Below, piece after piece: positions 8,116-15,044 of a stretch of DNA of 17,892 bases. The notes beneath the pieces were generated by a model that searched no databases, was not told the DNA's origin, and saw nothing but the letters and a program-made list of their open reading frames with translations. Within the stretch, counting starts at the first letter, position 1. Every line of letters starts with the position of its first letter. The DNA comes from Lysobacterales bacterium CG_4_10_14_3_um_filter_64_11 (GTDB taxonomy: Bacteria > Pseudomonadota > Gammaproteobacteria > Xanthomonadales > Xanthomonadaceae), in assembly GCA_002782905.1 (NCBI GenBank), contig PFJA01000001.1:1-17892 (forward strand), written 5' to 3'. A program made the position numbers and the translations under genes.

Positions 8116-8129
8116 ATCACCGAGGTGAT
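8116..8129. other. Small hairpin after the rplT stop codon
   Basis: ATCACC (8116-8121) and GGTGAT (8124-8129) are perfect 6-bp arms separated by 2 nt, 19 nt downstream of the rplT stop. Together with 8073-8090 and 8043-8068 it makes three hairpins in series before pheS. Confidence 0.4.
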
Positions 8130-8149
8130 GGCCGCGTGAGGTTTGGCAT
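8117..8149 (-). CDS. Possible 10-residue leader peptide before pheS (MPNLTRPSPR)
   Basis: The rplT stop and an ATG overlap as TAATG, and the ATG opens an 11-codon frame ending in TGA. The position is that of the phe leader in enterobacteria, but the peptide has no phenylalanine, so a PheL-type ribosome-stalling attenuator is not supported. It may be chance. Confidence 0.15.
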   Translation of the reverse strand: MPNLTRPSPR

Positions 8150-8508
8150 TACGCCGCGAGCGCACCCTTGGCTTTTTCGGCCAACTGGCCGAACGCCGCG
8201 ATATCGTGCACGGCGATATCCGCCAGCACCTTGCGATCGAGGGTGATGCCGGCCTTCTTCAAGCCATTCATGAAGCGGCTGTAGCTCAGACCGTAGATGC
8301 GTGCACCGGCGTTGATACGCACGATCCACAGGCTGCGGAACTGACGCTTGCGCTGCTTGCGGCCGATATACGCGTACTGCTGGGCGCGGGTTACCGCCTG
8401 CTTGGCAACACGGAATACCTTGCGCCGGGCGTTGTAATAGCCTTTGGCCAGCTTGATGATTTTTTTGTGGCGCCGACGCGCCGTTACACCACGTTTGACT
8501 CGTGCCAT
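8149..8508 (-). CDS. rplT: 50S ribosomal protein L20
   Basis: Binds 23S rRNA early in 50S assembly. In E. coli it also represses its own operon by binding the rpmI leader mRNA. The 119 aa length is standard. The N-terminal basic extension is MARVKRGVTARRRHKKIIKLAKGYY, and the globular part carries RKQRKRQFRSLWIVRINA, then YSRFMNGLKKAGI and LDRKVLADIA, all typical of L20. The ATG at 8508 follows a near-perfect GAGGAGG ribosome site, and rpmI ends only 13 nt upstream. Confidence 0.98.
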   Translation of the reverse strand: MARVKRGVTARRRHKKIIKLAKGYYNARRKVFRVAKQAVTRAQQYAYIGRKQRKRQFRSLWIVRINAGARIYGLSYSRFMNGLKKAGITLDRKVLADIAVHDIAAFGQLAEKAKGALAA

Positions 8509-8521
8509 GGTTCAGTCCTCC

Positions 8522-8719
8522 TCAGAGATAGGGCAGCATGCGATCAAGACGACCTGCGTCTTCGGCCCGAACATGGTTCGTCTGCCGCAGGTTGCGCTTG
8601 CGCTTGGTTGCCATCTTGGTGAGGATATGACTGCGGTTGGCGTGGCCACACTTGTACTTGCCGGAAGCGGTCTTCCGGAAGCGCTTGGCGGCGCCGCGAT
8701 TGGTTTTGATCTTGGGCAT
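8522..8719 (-). CDS. rpmI: 50S ribosomal protein L35
   Basis: Small basic protein of the large ribosomal subunit, 65 aa, beginning MPKIKTNRGAAKRFRKTASGKYKC and ending NHVRAEDAGRLDRMLPYL, which matches the L35 family end to end. The ATG at 8719 follows AAGGA. It is co-transcribed with rplT. It is separated from infC by an unusually long 437-bp spacer that carries its own promoter-like sequence. Confidence 0.98.
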   Translation of the reverse strand: MPKIKTNRGAAKRFRKTASGKYKCGHANRSHILTKMATKRKRNLRQTNHVRAEDAGRLDRMLPYL

Positions 8720-8801
8720 TGCTAGTCCTTGTCGTACTGTTAGCTACTGACGTGGGCGGCGGGGTCACCGCGCTTTCCATCCTGCCCGTGCCGGTTTCAA
8801 G

Positions 8802-8819
8802 GCCGTGCTTGCGCACGGC
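8802..8819 (-). promoter_or_regulatory. GCAA-tetraloop hairpin in the rpmI leader with an alternative partner
   Basis: Minus-strand RNA forms GCCGUGC-GCAA-GCACGGC, a 7-bp stem with a GNRA loop. The 5' arm core CCGUGC (8818-8813) could instead pair with a second GCACGG 22 nt further on (8791-8786). Two mutually exclusive folds are therefore possible. Because L20 autoregulates this operon in E. coli through leader structure, this is a candidate control site, by inference only. Confidence 0.35.
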
Positions 8820-8829
8820 TGGTCCAGAT

Positions 8830-8858
8830 AAAAAACTCGCCCAAAGACACCGAGCAAG
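8830..8858 (-). terminator. Terminator-like hairpin with T6 tract upstream of rpmI
   Basis: Minus-strand RNA CUUGCUCGG (8858-8850) pairs with UUGGGCGAG (8844-8836) over 9 positions (5 Watson-Crick, 4 G-U) around a 5-nt loop, followed directly by UUUUUU (8835-8830). It begins at about the +1 of the predicted rpmI promoter. It would therefore act either on read-through from infC or as a 5'-end structure of the rpmI transcript. Confidence 0.4.
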
Positions 8859-8864
8859 CCGCAA

Positions 8865-8893
8865 ATTATGCCAGCTTGCACGCTGTGATGCAA
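8865..8893 (-). promoter_or_regulatory. Predicted sigma70 promoter for rpmI-rplT
   Basis: TTGCAT (8893-8888) and CATAAT (8870-8865) are separated by exactly 17 bp, giving 3/6 and 5/6 matches to consensus. Transcription would start near 8858, with a leader of about 140 nt before rpmI. It would let L35/L20 and the phe genes be made apart from infC. Confidence 0.5.
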
Positions 8894-8941
8894 AGCTTTT
8901 TGATGGCAGCCAGGGTCAACGCGAAGCGTTTCCGCGTCCCC

Positions 8942-8956
8942 TCTCCCTCCGGGAGA
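8942..8956. repeat. CTCTCCC-type palindromic repeat
   Basis: TCTCCC-TCC-GGGAGA is a perfect 6-bp inverted repeat with a 3-nt loop. The surrounding wording (ccctctccctccgggagac) is typical of short dispersed intergenic repeats in GC-rich proteobacteria. Confidence 0.45.
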
Positions 8957-9115
8957 CGGCAGTGGCAAGGGAAACGGCATGGCGTAAAAACGTTTCATGG
9001 TGTGGGGTGGCCAATCGCCATGCCCGTTGGCGCGAGGCGCGCAACCCTTGATCACCGCGACCATCCAGAGCATCGACGCAACCCGGGAGTGGGCAATGAC
9101 GCACGGATGTTTCGC

Positions 9116-9153
9116 AGCCACGGGTTGCACCGCTGGCGCGGTGAACCCGGGCT
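9116..9153 (-). promoter_or_regulatory. 16-bp bulged hairpin immediately downstream of the infC stop
   Basis: In minus-strand order: AGCC, CGGGTT and CACCGC, loop GCCA, then GCGGTG, C bulge, AACCCG, T bulge, GGCT. This gives 16 base pairs with two single-base bulges on one arm, starting 3 nt after the infC TAG. There is no T-run, so it is more likely an mRNA 3'-end stabiliser or REP-like unit than an intrinsic terminator. Confidence 0.5.
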
Positions 9154-9156
9154 ACC

Positions 9157-9675
9157 CTACTTCTTCCTGGGCGCGATCATCATGATCATCTGCCGGCCCT
9201 CAAGGCGCGGCCGCTGCTCGATGGTCACTTCATCCGCGAGATCGGCCTCGATCTTTGCGGCCATGGCCAGTCCCAGTTCGGTATGCGCCATCTCGCGCCC
9301 CTTGAACCGGATATTGACCTTGACCCGATCGCCTTCTTCGATGAAGCGGCGCAAGTTGCGCATCTTGACCAGGTAATCGGCGGTGTCGGTGACCGGACGG
9401 AACTTGAGTTCCTTGATCTCGACGACCTTCTGCTTCTTCTTCGCAGCCTGCGTCTTTTTCTGCTGCTCGAAGCGATGTTTGCCGAAATCCATGATTCGGC
9501 ACACCGGCGGATCGGCGTTGGGCTGAATCTCGACCAGGTCGAGACCGGAATCGCCAGCCATCTGCAGCGCATCGTCGCGGGTCATCACGCCGATCATTTC
9601 GCCATCGGCGCCAATTACGCGAAGCCGCGGCACGCGGATTTCGCCATTTTTGCGGTTCTGCTTTTCGGTACTGAT
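9157..9675 (-). CDS. infC: Translation initiation factor IF-3 (AUC start)
   Basis: IF-3 binds the 30S subunit, prevents 70S formation and checks the start codon and initiator tRNA. From the proposed start the protein is 172 aa and reads (M)STEKQNRKNGEIRVPRLRVIG. The N-domain has LDLVEIQPNADPPVCRIMDFGK, then a lysine-rich linker (QQKKTQAAKKKQK), then the C-domain with EIKELKFRPVTDTADY, RFIEEGDRVKVNIRFKGREM and the end EGRQMIMMIAPRKK. No ATG, GTG or TTG has good spacing to a ribosome site. An ATC at 9675-9673 lies 8 nt after a perfect GGAGG (9688-9684). The nearest in-frame ATG (9702) adds 9 residues but starts 1 nt from a strong hairpin. Rare start codons (AUU, AUC, AUA) are the known basis of infC autoregulation, because IF-3 discriminates against them. 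Confidence 0.95.
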   Translation of the reverse strand: MSTEKQNRKNGEIRVPRLRVIGADGEMIGVMTRDDALQMAGDSGLDLVEIQPNADPPVCRIMDFGKHRFEQQKKTQAAKKKQKVVEIKELKFRPVTDTADYLVKMRNLRRFIEEGDRVKVNIRFKGREMAHTELGLAMAAKIEADLADEVTIEQRPRLEGRQMIMMIAPRKK

Positions 9676-9683
9676 TCGCCAAT

Positions 9684-9688
9684 CCTCC
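9684..9688 (-). promoter_or_regulatory. Shine-Dalgarno GGAGG that defines the infC AUC start
   Basis: GGAGG on the minus strand, 8 nt before the ATC at 9675-9673. The ATT directly behind the GGAGG is out of frame, so it cannot be the start. Confidence 0.75.
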
Positions 9689-9703
9689 AAACGTCCACTC
9701 ATT

Positions 9704-9722
9704 CCGGCTACACGGTAGCCGG
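9704..9722. other. Hairpin C of the thrS-infC spacer
   Basis: CCGGCTAC and GTAGCCGG are perfect 8-bp arms around a 3-nt loop. In the transcript this hairpin ends 1 nt before the in-frame ATG at 9702 and 15 nt before the GGAGG, so it would mask the ATG but leave the AUC start accessible. Confidence 0.6.
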
Positions 9723-9726
9723 GCCA

Positions 9727-9754
9727 GAACGGCACGCCGCTGGCGTTGCCGTTC
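9727..9754. other. Hairpin B of the thrS-infC spacer
   Basis: GAACGGC-ACGCC-GCT-GGCGT-T-GCCGTTC on the plus strand: 12 bp with one bulged base and a 3-nt loop. This is a very stable structure 5 nt from hairpin C. Confidence 0.6.
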
Positions 9755-9763
9755 GATGCAATA

Positions 9764-9793
9764 GCTTGCGGTGTATTGGAGCGCGCCGCAAGC
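9764..9793. other. Hairpin A of the thrS-infC spacer
   Basis: GCTTGCGG (9764-9771) and CCGCAAGC (9786-9793) are perfect 8-bp arms with a 14-nt loop. The structure starts 15 nt after the thrS stop codon. No T-run follows on the minus strand. Confidence 0.5.
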
Positions 9794-9808
9794 ACCGCTA
9801 GTGTACTG

Positions 9809-11716
9809 CTACGCAGCCACTTGCGTGCGGGCCGACAGTAGCCGCACACAATCGGCGATGGCCATGCTGCCAAGATCCTCGCCGGAACGGCTGCGCACCG
9901 CCACCGTTTCGCTGTCCCGCTCACGATCACCCACCACCAGCAGATATGGCACCCGTTGCAGGGTATGCTCGCGGATCTTGTAGCCAATCTTCTCGTTGCG
10001 CAGGTCGGCGTGCACACGCAGGCCGTTTGCCAACAGCTCTTTGCACACCTTCTGCGCATACGGCGCATGGGCGTCGGTGATGTTCATCACCACCGCCTGC
10101 AGCGGCGCCAGCCACACCGGCATCTGCCCGGCATGGTGCTCGATCAGGATGCCGATGAAACGCTCCATCGAGCCGACGATCGCCCGATGCAGCATCACCG
10201 GATGCTGGCGCTGGCTGTGCTCGTCGATGTATTCGGCAGCGAGCCGCTCGGGCATCATGAAATCGACCTGCATGGTGCCCACCTGCCAGCCACGGCCGAT
10301 CGAATCGCGCATGTGGTATTCGATCTTGGGGCCGTAAAAGGCGCCCTCGCCAGGCAATTCTTGCCAGCTCACGCCGGCCGCCGCGAGCGCCGCGCGCAGT
10401 GCATGCTCGGCCTTGTCCCAGGTGGCATCGTCGCCAAGGCGCTTGTCCGGGCGCAGCGCAATTTTCAGCGAAATGTCGGTGAAGCCGAAGTCGCCATAGA
10501 CCGCCATCGCCTGACGATGAAACGCGGTGACTTCCGATTCGATCTGTTCCGGGGTGCAAAAGATATGGCCATCGTCCTGAGTAAAGGCGCGCACCCGCAT
10601 GATGCCGTGCAAGGCACCGGACGGTTCGTTGCGATGGCAGGCACCAAACTCGCCATAGCGGATCGGCAAATCGCGGTAACTGTGCAGGCCATGGTTGAAA
10701 ATCTGCACATGGCCCGGGCAGTTCATCGGCTTGACCGCGTAATCGCGTTTCTCCGAGTCGGTGAAAAACATGTTGTCCTTGTAGTTGTCCCAGTGCCCGG
10801 AGCGCTTCCACAGCGACACGTCCAGGATCTGCGGGCAGCGCACTTCCTGATAACCGCAATCGCGATACACCCGGCGCATGTATTGCTCCACCACCTGCCA
10901 CAACGCCCAGCCACGCGGGTGCCAGAACACCATGCCCGGCGCCTCTTCCTGCTGGTGAAACAGGTCGAGCGCCTTGCCGATCTTGCGGTGATCGCGTTTC
11001 TCGGCCTCTTCGATCTGAAACAGGTACGCCTTCATATCCTTGTCGTTGAGCCAGGCGGTACCGTAGATCCGCGACAACATCGCGTTGTCGCTGTCGCCGC
11101 GCCAATAGGCGCCGGCCACCTTCATCAGCTTGAAAGCGCGCAACTTGTCGGTGTTGGGCACGTGCGGGCCACGGCACAGATCGGTGAACTCGCCCTGGCT
11201 GTAAAGCGACAGCTCTTCGCTGGCCGGGATCGATGCGATGATCTCGGCCTTGTAGTGCTCGCCGATGCCCTTGAAAAAGGCGACCGCCTCGTCACGCGAT
11301 TTGACGCTGCGCTGGATCGGCGTTTTTTCCGCCACGATCTTGTGCATCTCGTCTTCGATCAGCGGCAAGTCTTCCGGGGTGAACGCGCGCTCGTAGGCAA
11401 AGTCGTAATAAAAGCCGTTTTCGATCACCGGGCCGATGCTGACCTGAGCCCCGGGAAACCGGCGCTGCACCGCTTGCGCCAACAGGTGCGCGGTGGAATG
11501 ACGCAGAATTTCCAGCGCATCGACGTGCTTCTCGGTGACGATTTCCAGCCTGGCATCGTGGTCAATGGTGTGGCTGGCATCAACCAGACGACCATCGAGC
11601 TTGCCGGCCAGCGTGGCTTTCGCGAGGCCGGCGCCAATCGCTGCGGCGACTTCGGCAACCGTAAGCGGCGCGTCAAACGCACGCACGCTGCCATCGGGGA
11701 GAGTGATATTGACCAT
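9809..11716 (-). CDS. thrS: Threonyl-tRNA synthetase
   Basis: Class II synthetase that charges tRNA-Thr and hydrolyses Ser-tRNA-Thr. It is 635 aa. The TGS domain (about 1-60) starts MVNITLPDGSVRAFDAP. The editing domain has H73 and H77 (RHSTAHLLAQA) plus C181 and H185 (DLCRGPHV). The catalytic core has the zinc ligands C333 (MNCPGH), H384 (TQDDGHIF) and H510 (MLHRAIVGSMERF), one residue offset from E. coli. The anticodon-binding domain fills about 535-635. The ATG at 11716 follows GGAG at 9-nt spacing. An in-frame extension to 11833 is unsupported. It is the first gene of the thrS-infC-rpmI-rplT-pheST-ihfA cluster. E. coli ThrRS represses its own mRNA, but I see no obvious Thr anticodon mimic here. 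Confidence 0.98.
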   Translation of the reverse strand: MVNITLPDGSVRAFDAPLTVAEVAAAIGAGLAKATLAGKLDGRLVDASHTIDHDARLEIVTEKHVDALEILRHSTAHLLAQAVQRRFPGAQVSIGPVIENGFYYDFAYERAFTPEDLPLIEDEMHKIVAEKTPIQRSVKSRDEAVAFFKGIGEHYKAEIIASIPASEELSLYSQGEFTDLCRGPHVPNTDKLRAFKLMKVAGAYWRGDSDNAMLSRIYGTAWLNDKDMKAYLFQIEEAEKRDHRKIGKALDLFHQQEEAPGMVFWHPRGWALWQVVEQYMRRVYRDCGYQEVRCPQILDVSLWKRSGHWDNYKDNMFFTDSEKRDYAVKPMNCPGHVQIFNHGLHSYRDLPIRYGEFGACHRNEPSGALHGIMRVRAFTQDDGHIFCTPEQIESEVTAFHRQAMAVYGDFGFTDISLKIALRPDKRLGDDATWDKAEHALRAALAAAGVSWQELPGEGAFYGPKIEYHMRDSIGRGWQVGTMQVDFMMPERLAAEYIDEHSQRQHPVMLHRAIVGSMERFIGILIEHHAGQMPVWLAPLQAVVMNITDAHAPYAQKVCKELLANGLRVHADLRNEKIGYKIREHTLQRVPYLLVVGDRERDSETVAVRSRSGEDLGSMAIADCVRLLSARTQVAA

Positions 11717-11738
11717 GGTGTGCAGCTCCACTATCCAG

Positions 11739-11757
11739 CGGCCGCTCGCTGCGGCCG
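11739..11757. promoter_or_regulatory. Hairpin just upstream of the thrS ribosome site
   Basis: CGGCCGC and GCGGCCG form a 7-bp stem with a 5-nt loop (AGCGA in the transcript), ending 22 nt before the thrS ATG. The position resembles an operator domain of E. coli thrS, but the loop lacks a threonine anticodon (NGU), so mimicry is not supported. Confidence 0.4.
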
Positions 11758-11876
11758 ACGGCCTGAAATGGGAAGGAAGGCTAGCCGCCGTGCTCTGCGC
11801 GCAGCGGCGCGGCAAGCGGATTGGCCGAGGCAATCAGGCAGACTGGGTAGTGCTCATGTCGCACACTGCTCCGGCG

Positions 11877-11906
11877 GTTATGCCGGGTTCCTGTGGTCTG
11901 GCGCAA
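11877..11906 (-). promoter_or_regulatory. Weak candidate promoter of thrS
   Basis: TTGCGC (11906-11901) and CATAAC (11882-11877) are 18 bp apart, with 3/6 and 4/6 consensus matches. It would give a leader of about 155 nt. A GCAACC/GGTTGC hairpin (11903-11920) and a CCGGC/GCCGG hairpin (11871-11886) overlap the two boxes. The 265-bp tRNA-Val to thrS spacer contains nothing else I recognise. Confidence 0.25.
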
Positions 11907-11982
11907 CCGCATCGGGTTGCAGTGAAACGGCGAAAACCTGTCGATACCGGCAGCATGGCCGCACCTTGCGTTGCCACGTTGC

Positions 11983-12057
11983 TGGTGGGCGGTACAGGGT
12001 TCGAACCTGTGACCCCTACCATGTCAAGGTAGTGCTCTACCGCTGAGCTAACCGCCC
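11983..12057 (-). tRNA. tRNA-Val (anticodon GAC)
   Basis: The minus strand gives a 75-nt cloverleaf. The acceptor is GGGCGGT/ACCGCCC, the D-arm is GCTCAGCGGTAGAGC, and the anticodon stem is CTACC/GGTAG with loop TTGACAT (anticodon GAC). The T-arm is CAGGG/CCCTG-type with TTCGAAC. The discriminator is A and the 3' CCA is encoded (11983-11985). It reads GUC and GUU codons. Confidence 0.97.
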
Positions 12058-12101
12058 AATCCGTGCCGAGGTTGCGAAACGCCGCCACCTGCGGGCCGCG
12101 T

Positions 12102-12131
12102 ACTATAGCATCGGCATGCGCTGCGATACAA
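12102..12131 (-). promoter_or_regulatory. Promoter of tRNA-Val
   Basis: TATAGT (12107-12102, 5/6) with TTGTAT (12131-12126, 3/6) at 18-bp spacing, ending 44 nt upstream of the tRNA 5' end and 15 nt after the uvrB stop. This makes the tRNA independent of uvrB transcription. Confidence 0.55.
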
Positions 12132-12146
12132 CGCTCGGCTGCGCGG

Positions 12147-14171
<2,025 letters not shown>

Positions 14172-14543
14172 TGGCTCAGTATCGCAGTGCAACGGCACTT
14201 CCTTGACCCTCCCCCCAATTCGTCATTCCCGCGAAAACGGGAATCCAGTGACTTCAGGAGATTGGGCAAAGCGAAAAGCGCTGGATGCCCGCGTCCGCGG
14301 GCATGACGACGCCACAAGTGCCGCTGGCATCTCAGAGGGTATTGTAGAGCCCACCACGATGACGCGGGTGCGCAAAACGTGAACTACCGGCAAGGATGAC
14401 GAGGCGGTAAGTCGTTTTCCTACAGCAAAAGCCCGATTCCGCCGATTTCCGGCGCGCTCGCGATTGCCGAGTATGGCAACACTGCCATCCATGGGGCTGG
14501 GGCGACGCACACGCACAAGCACGGATTTACCCTGATCGAACTG
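14172..14543. other. uvrB-fimT divergent spacer
   Basis: It contains the 88-bp palindromic repeat described separately (14221-14308). The rest has no clear promoter. Frame 0 from 14400 is open into the pilin gene but lacks ATG, GTG and TTG. An imperfect GTAAG...CCTAC inverted motif lies at 14407-14423. Confidence 0.4.
14221..14308. repeat. 88-bp palindromic dispersed-repeat-like element
   Basis: The outer arms are CGTCAT (14221-14226) and ATGACG (14303-14308). Inside are two hairpins: CATTCCCG...CGGGAATC at the left, and TGCCCGCG-TC-CGCGGGCA (14286-14303) at the right. ATCCAG and CTGGAT are facing inner arms. The wording (gtcattcccgcgaaa / ctggatgcccgc) is a familiar repeat of many proteobacteria and resembles the ATTCCC-N8-GGGAAT core of Neisseria dRS3. 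It probably spread as a non-autonomous element. No transposase is nearby. Confidence 0.75.
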
Positions 14544-15035
14544 ATGACCACACTGGCCGTTGCCGCAATCCTGATTCCGCTTGGCATTCCCGGCTGGCAG
14601 CGCTTGCAGGAGAACTACCGCGCCAGCGCGCTGAGCAACCAGGTGTTAGCCAGCATCTTCAACGTTCGCAGCAACGCCATCATCAACGGCGGCAATGCGG
14701 TGCTGTGTCCATCGCCGGATGGCAAGCAATGCAGTCGCGATCTGGACTGGTCGGTCGGGCTGCTGAGCTTTCGCGATCGCAATCGCAACGGCCAGCGCGA
14801 ACCCGATGAGACCATCATCGCCGTCATCCAAGCCAATGACATGCGCGGCATTCGTCTGCTGACATCCAAAGGCCGGCCACGCATCGCCTATCGTAACGAT
14901 GGCCGCAGCACTGGCACCAACCTGTCGCTACGCCTGTGTAGCGATGACGACCGGCTGCTGCGCAAGATCATCGTGAGTGTCGGTGGCCGGCCACGTGTCG
15001 AGGCAGCGAAACCGGAGGCTCGTTGCAGCGATTAA
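14544..15035 (+). CDS. FimT/GspH-like type IV pilus minor prepilin, start region abnormal
   Basis: The prepilin signature GFTLIELMTTLAVAAILIPLGI is encoded from 14523, so prepilin peptidase would cut after the Gly and expose Phe1 with Glu5, followed by the membrane-inserting helix. The pilin body matches the GspH/FimT pattern: an N-terminal helix, then NAVLCPSPDGKQC, WSVGLLSFRDRNRNG, and the C-terminal strand IIVSVGGRPRVE with a late Cys. The protein after the cut is about 170 aa. The only canonical start in frame is the ATG at 14544, inside the signature, and using it would destroy the processing site. The frame is open back to 14400 but has no ATG, GTG or TTG there. An ATG at 14491 gives a basic leader but in another frame. 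The gene may therefore have a frameshifted or degraded leader, or use a non-canonical codon. It is the only plus-strand gene, ends 9 nt from the pgi stop, and has no other pilus genes beside it. Confidence 0.8.
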   Translation: MTTLAVAAILIPLGIPGWQRLQENYRASALSNQVLASIFNVRSNAIINGGNAVLCPSPDGKQCSRDLDWSVGLLSFRDRNRNGQREPDETIIAVIQANDMRGIRLLTSKGRPRIAYRNDGRSTGTNLSLRLCSDDDRLLRKIIVSVGGRPRVEAAKPEARCSD

Positions 15036-15044
15036 AAACCAGAC

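Larger units (their letters stand above)
8720..9156. other. 437-bp infC-rpmI spacer: structured leader and repeat-like DNA, no gene
   Basis: This gap is several times longer than the spacing usual in the thrS-infC-rpmI-rplT cluster. Reading in transcript direction it holds a 16-bp hairpin right after the infC stop, CCCGGGTTGC-type repeats (9050-9090), a TCTCCC/GGGAGA palindrome, a sigma70-like promoter, a terminator-like hairpin with six T, and a GNRA-capped hairpin before rpmI. Open frames across it on either strand have no protein-like features and read like translated repeats. Confidence 0.6.

Noticed and set aside
8765..9130. A 121-codon frame on the minus strand in the infC-rpmI spacer
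   Set aside because: The translation reads like a dispersed palindromic repeat (PLPLPSPGGRGDAETL), has no ribosome site and overlaps the promoter and terminator candidates. It is not supported as a gene.
11717..11760. tRNA-Thr anticodon-arm mimic as in the E. coli thrS operator
   Set aside because: There is a hairpin (11739-11757), but its loop AGCGA has no NGU triplet in anticodon position, so mimicry is not supported.
9956..12046. A 696-codon open frame on the plus strand opposite thrS
   Set aside because: It lies antisense to a fully recognisable ThrRS and is rich in His, Arg, Gln and Ala with no domain pattern. This is a codon-bias shadow in high-GC DNA. The same applies to the long plus-strand frames opposite uvrB (12063-13538) and pgi (15057-16562).
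14172..14220. LexA (SOS) box expected upstream of uvrB
   Set aside because: I searched for CTGT-N8-ACAG-like palindromes near the start and found none. A lineage-specific LexA site cannot be excluded by eye.
14223..14522. A 99-codon minus-strand frame upstream of uvrB
   Set aside because: Its C-terminal third is simply the translated 88-bp palindromic element, and the rest overlaps the fimT leader region. No protein features.
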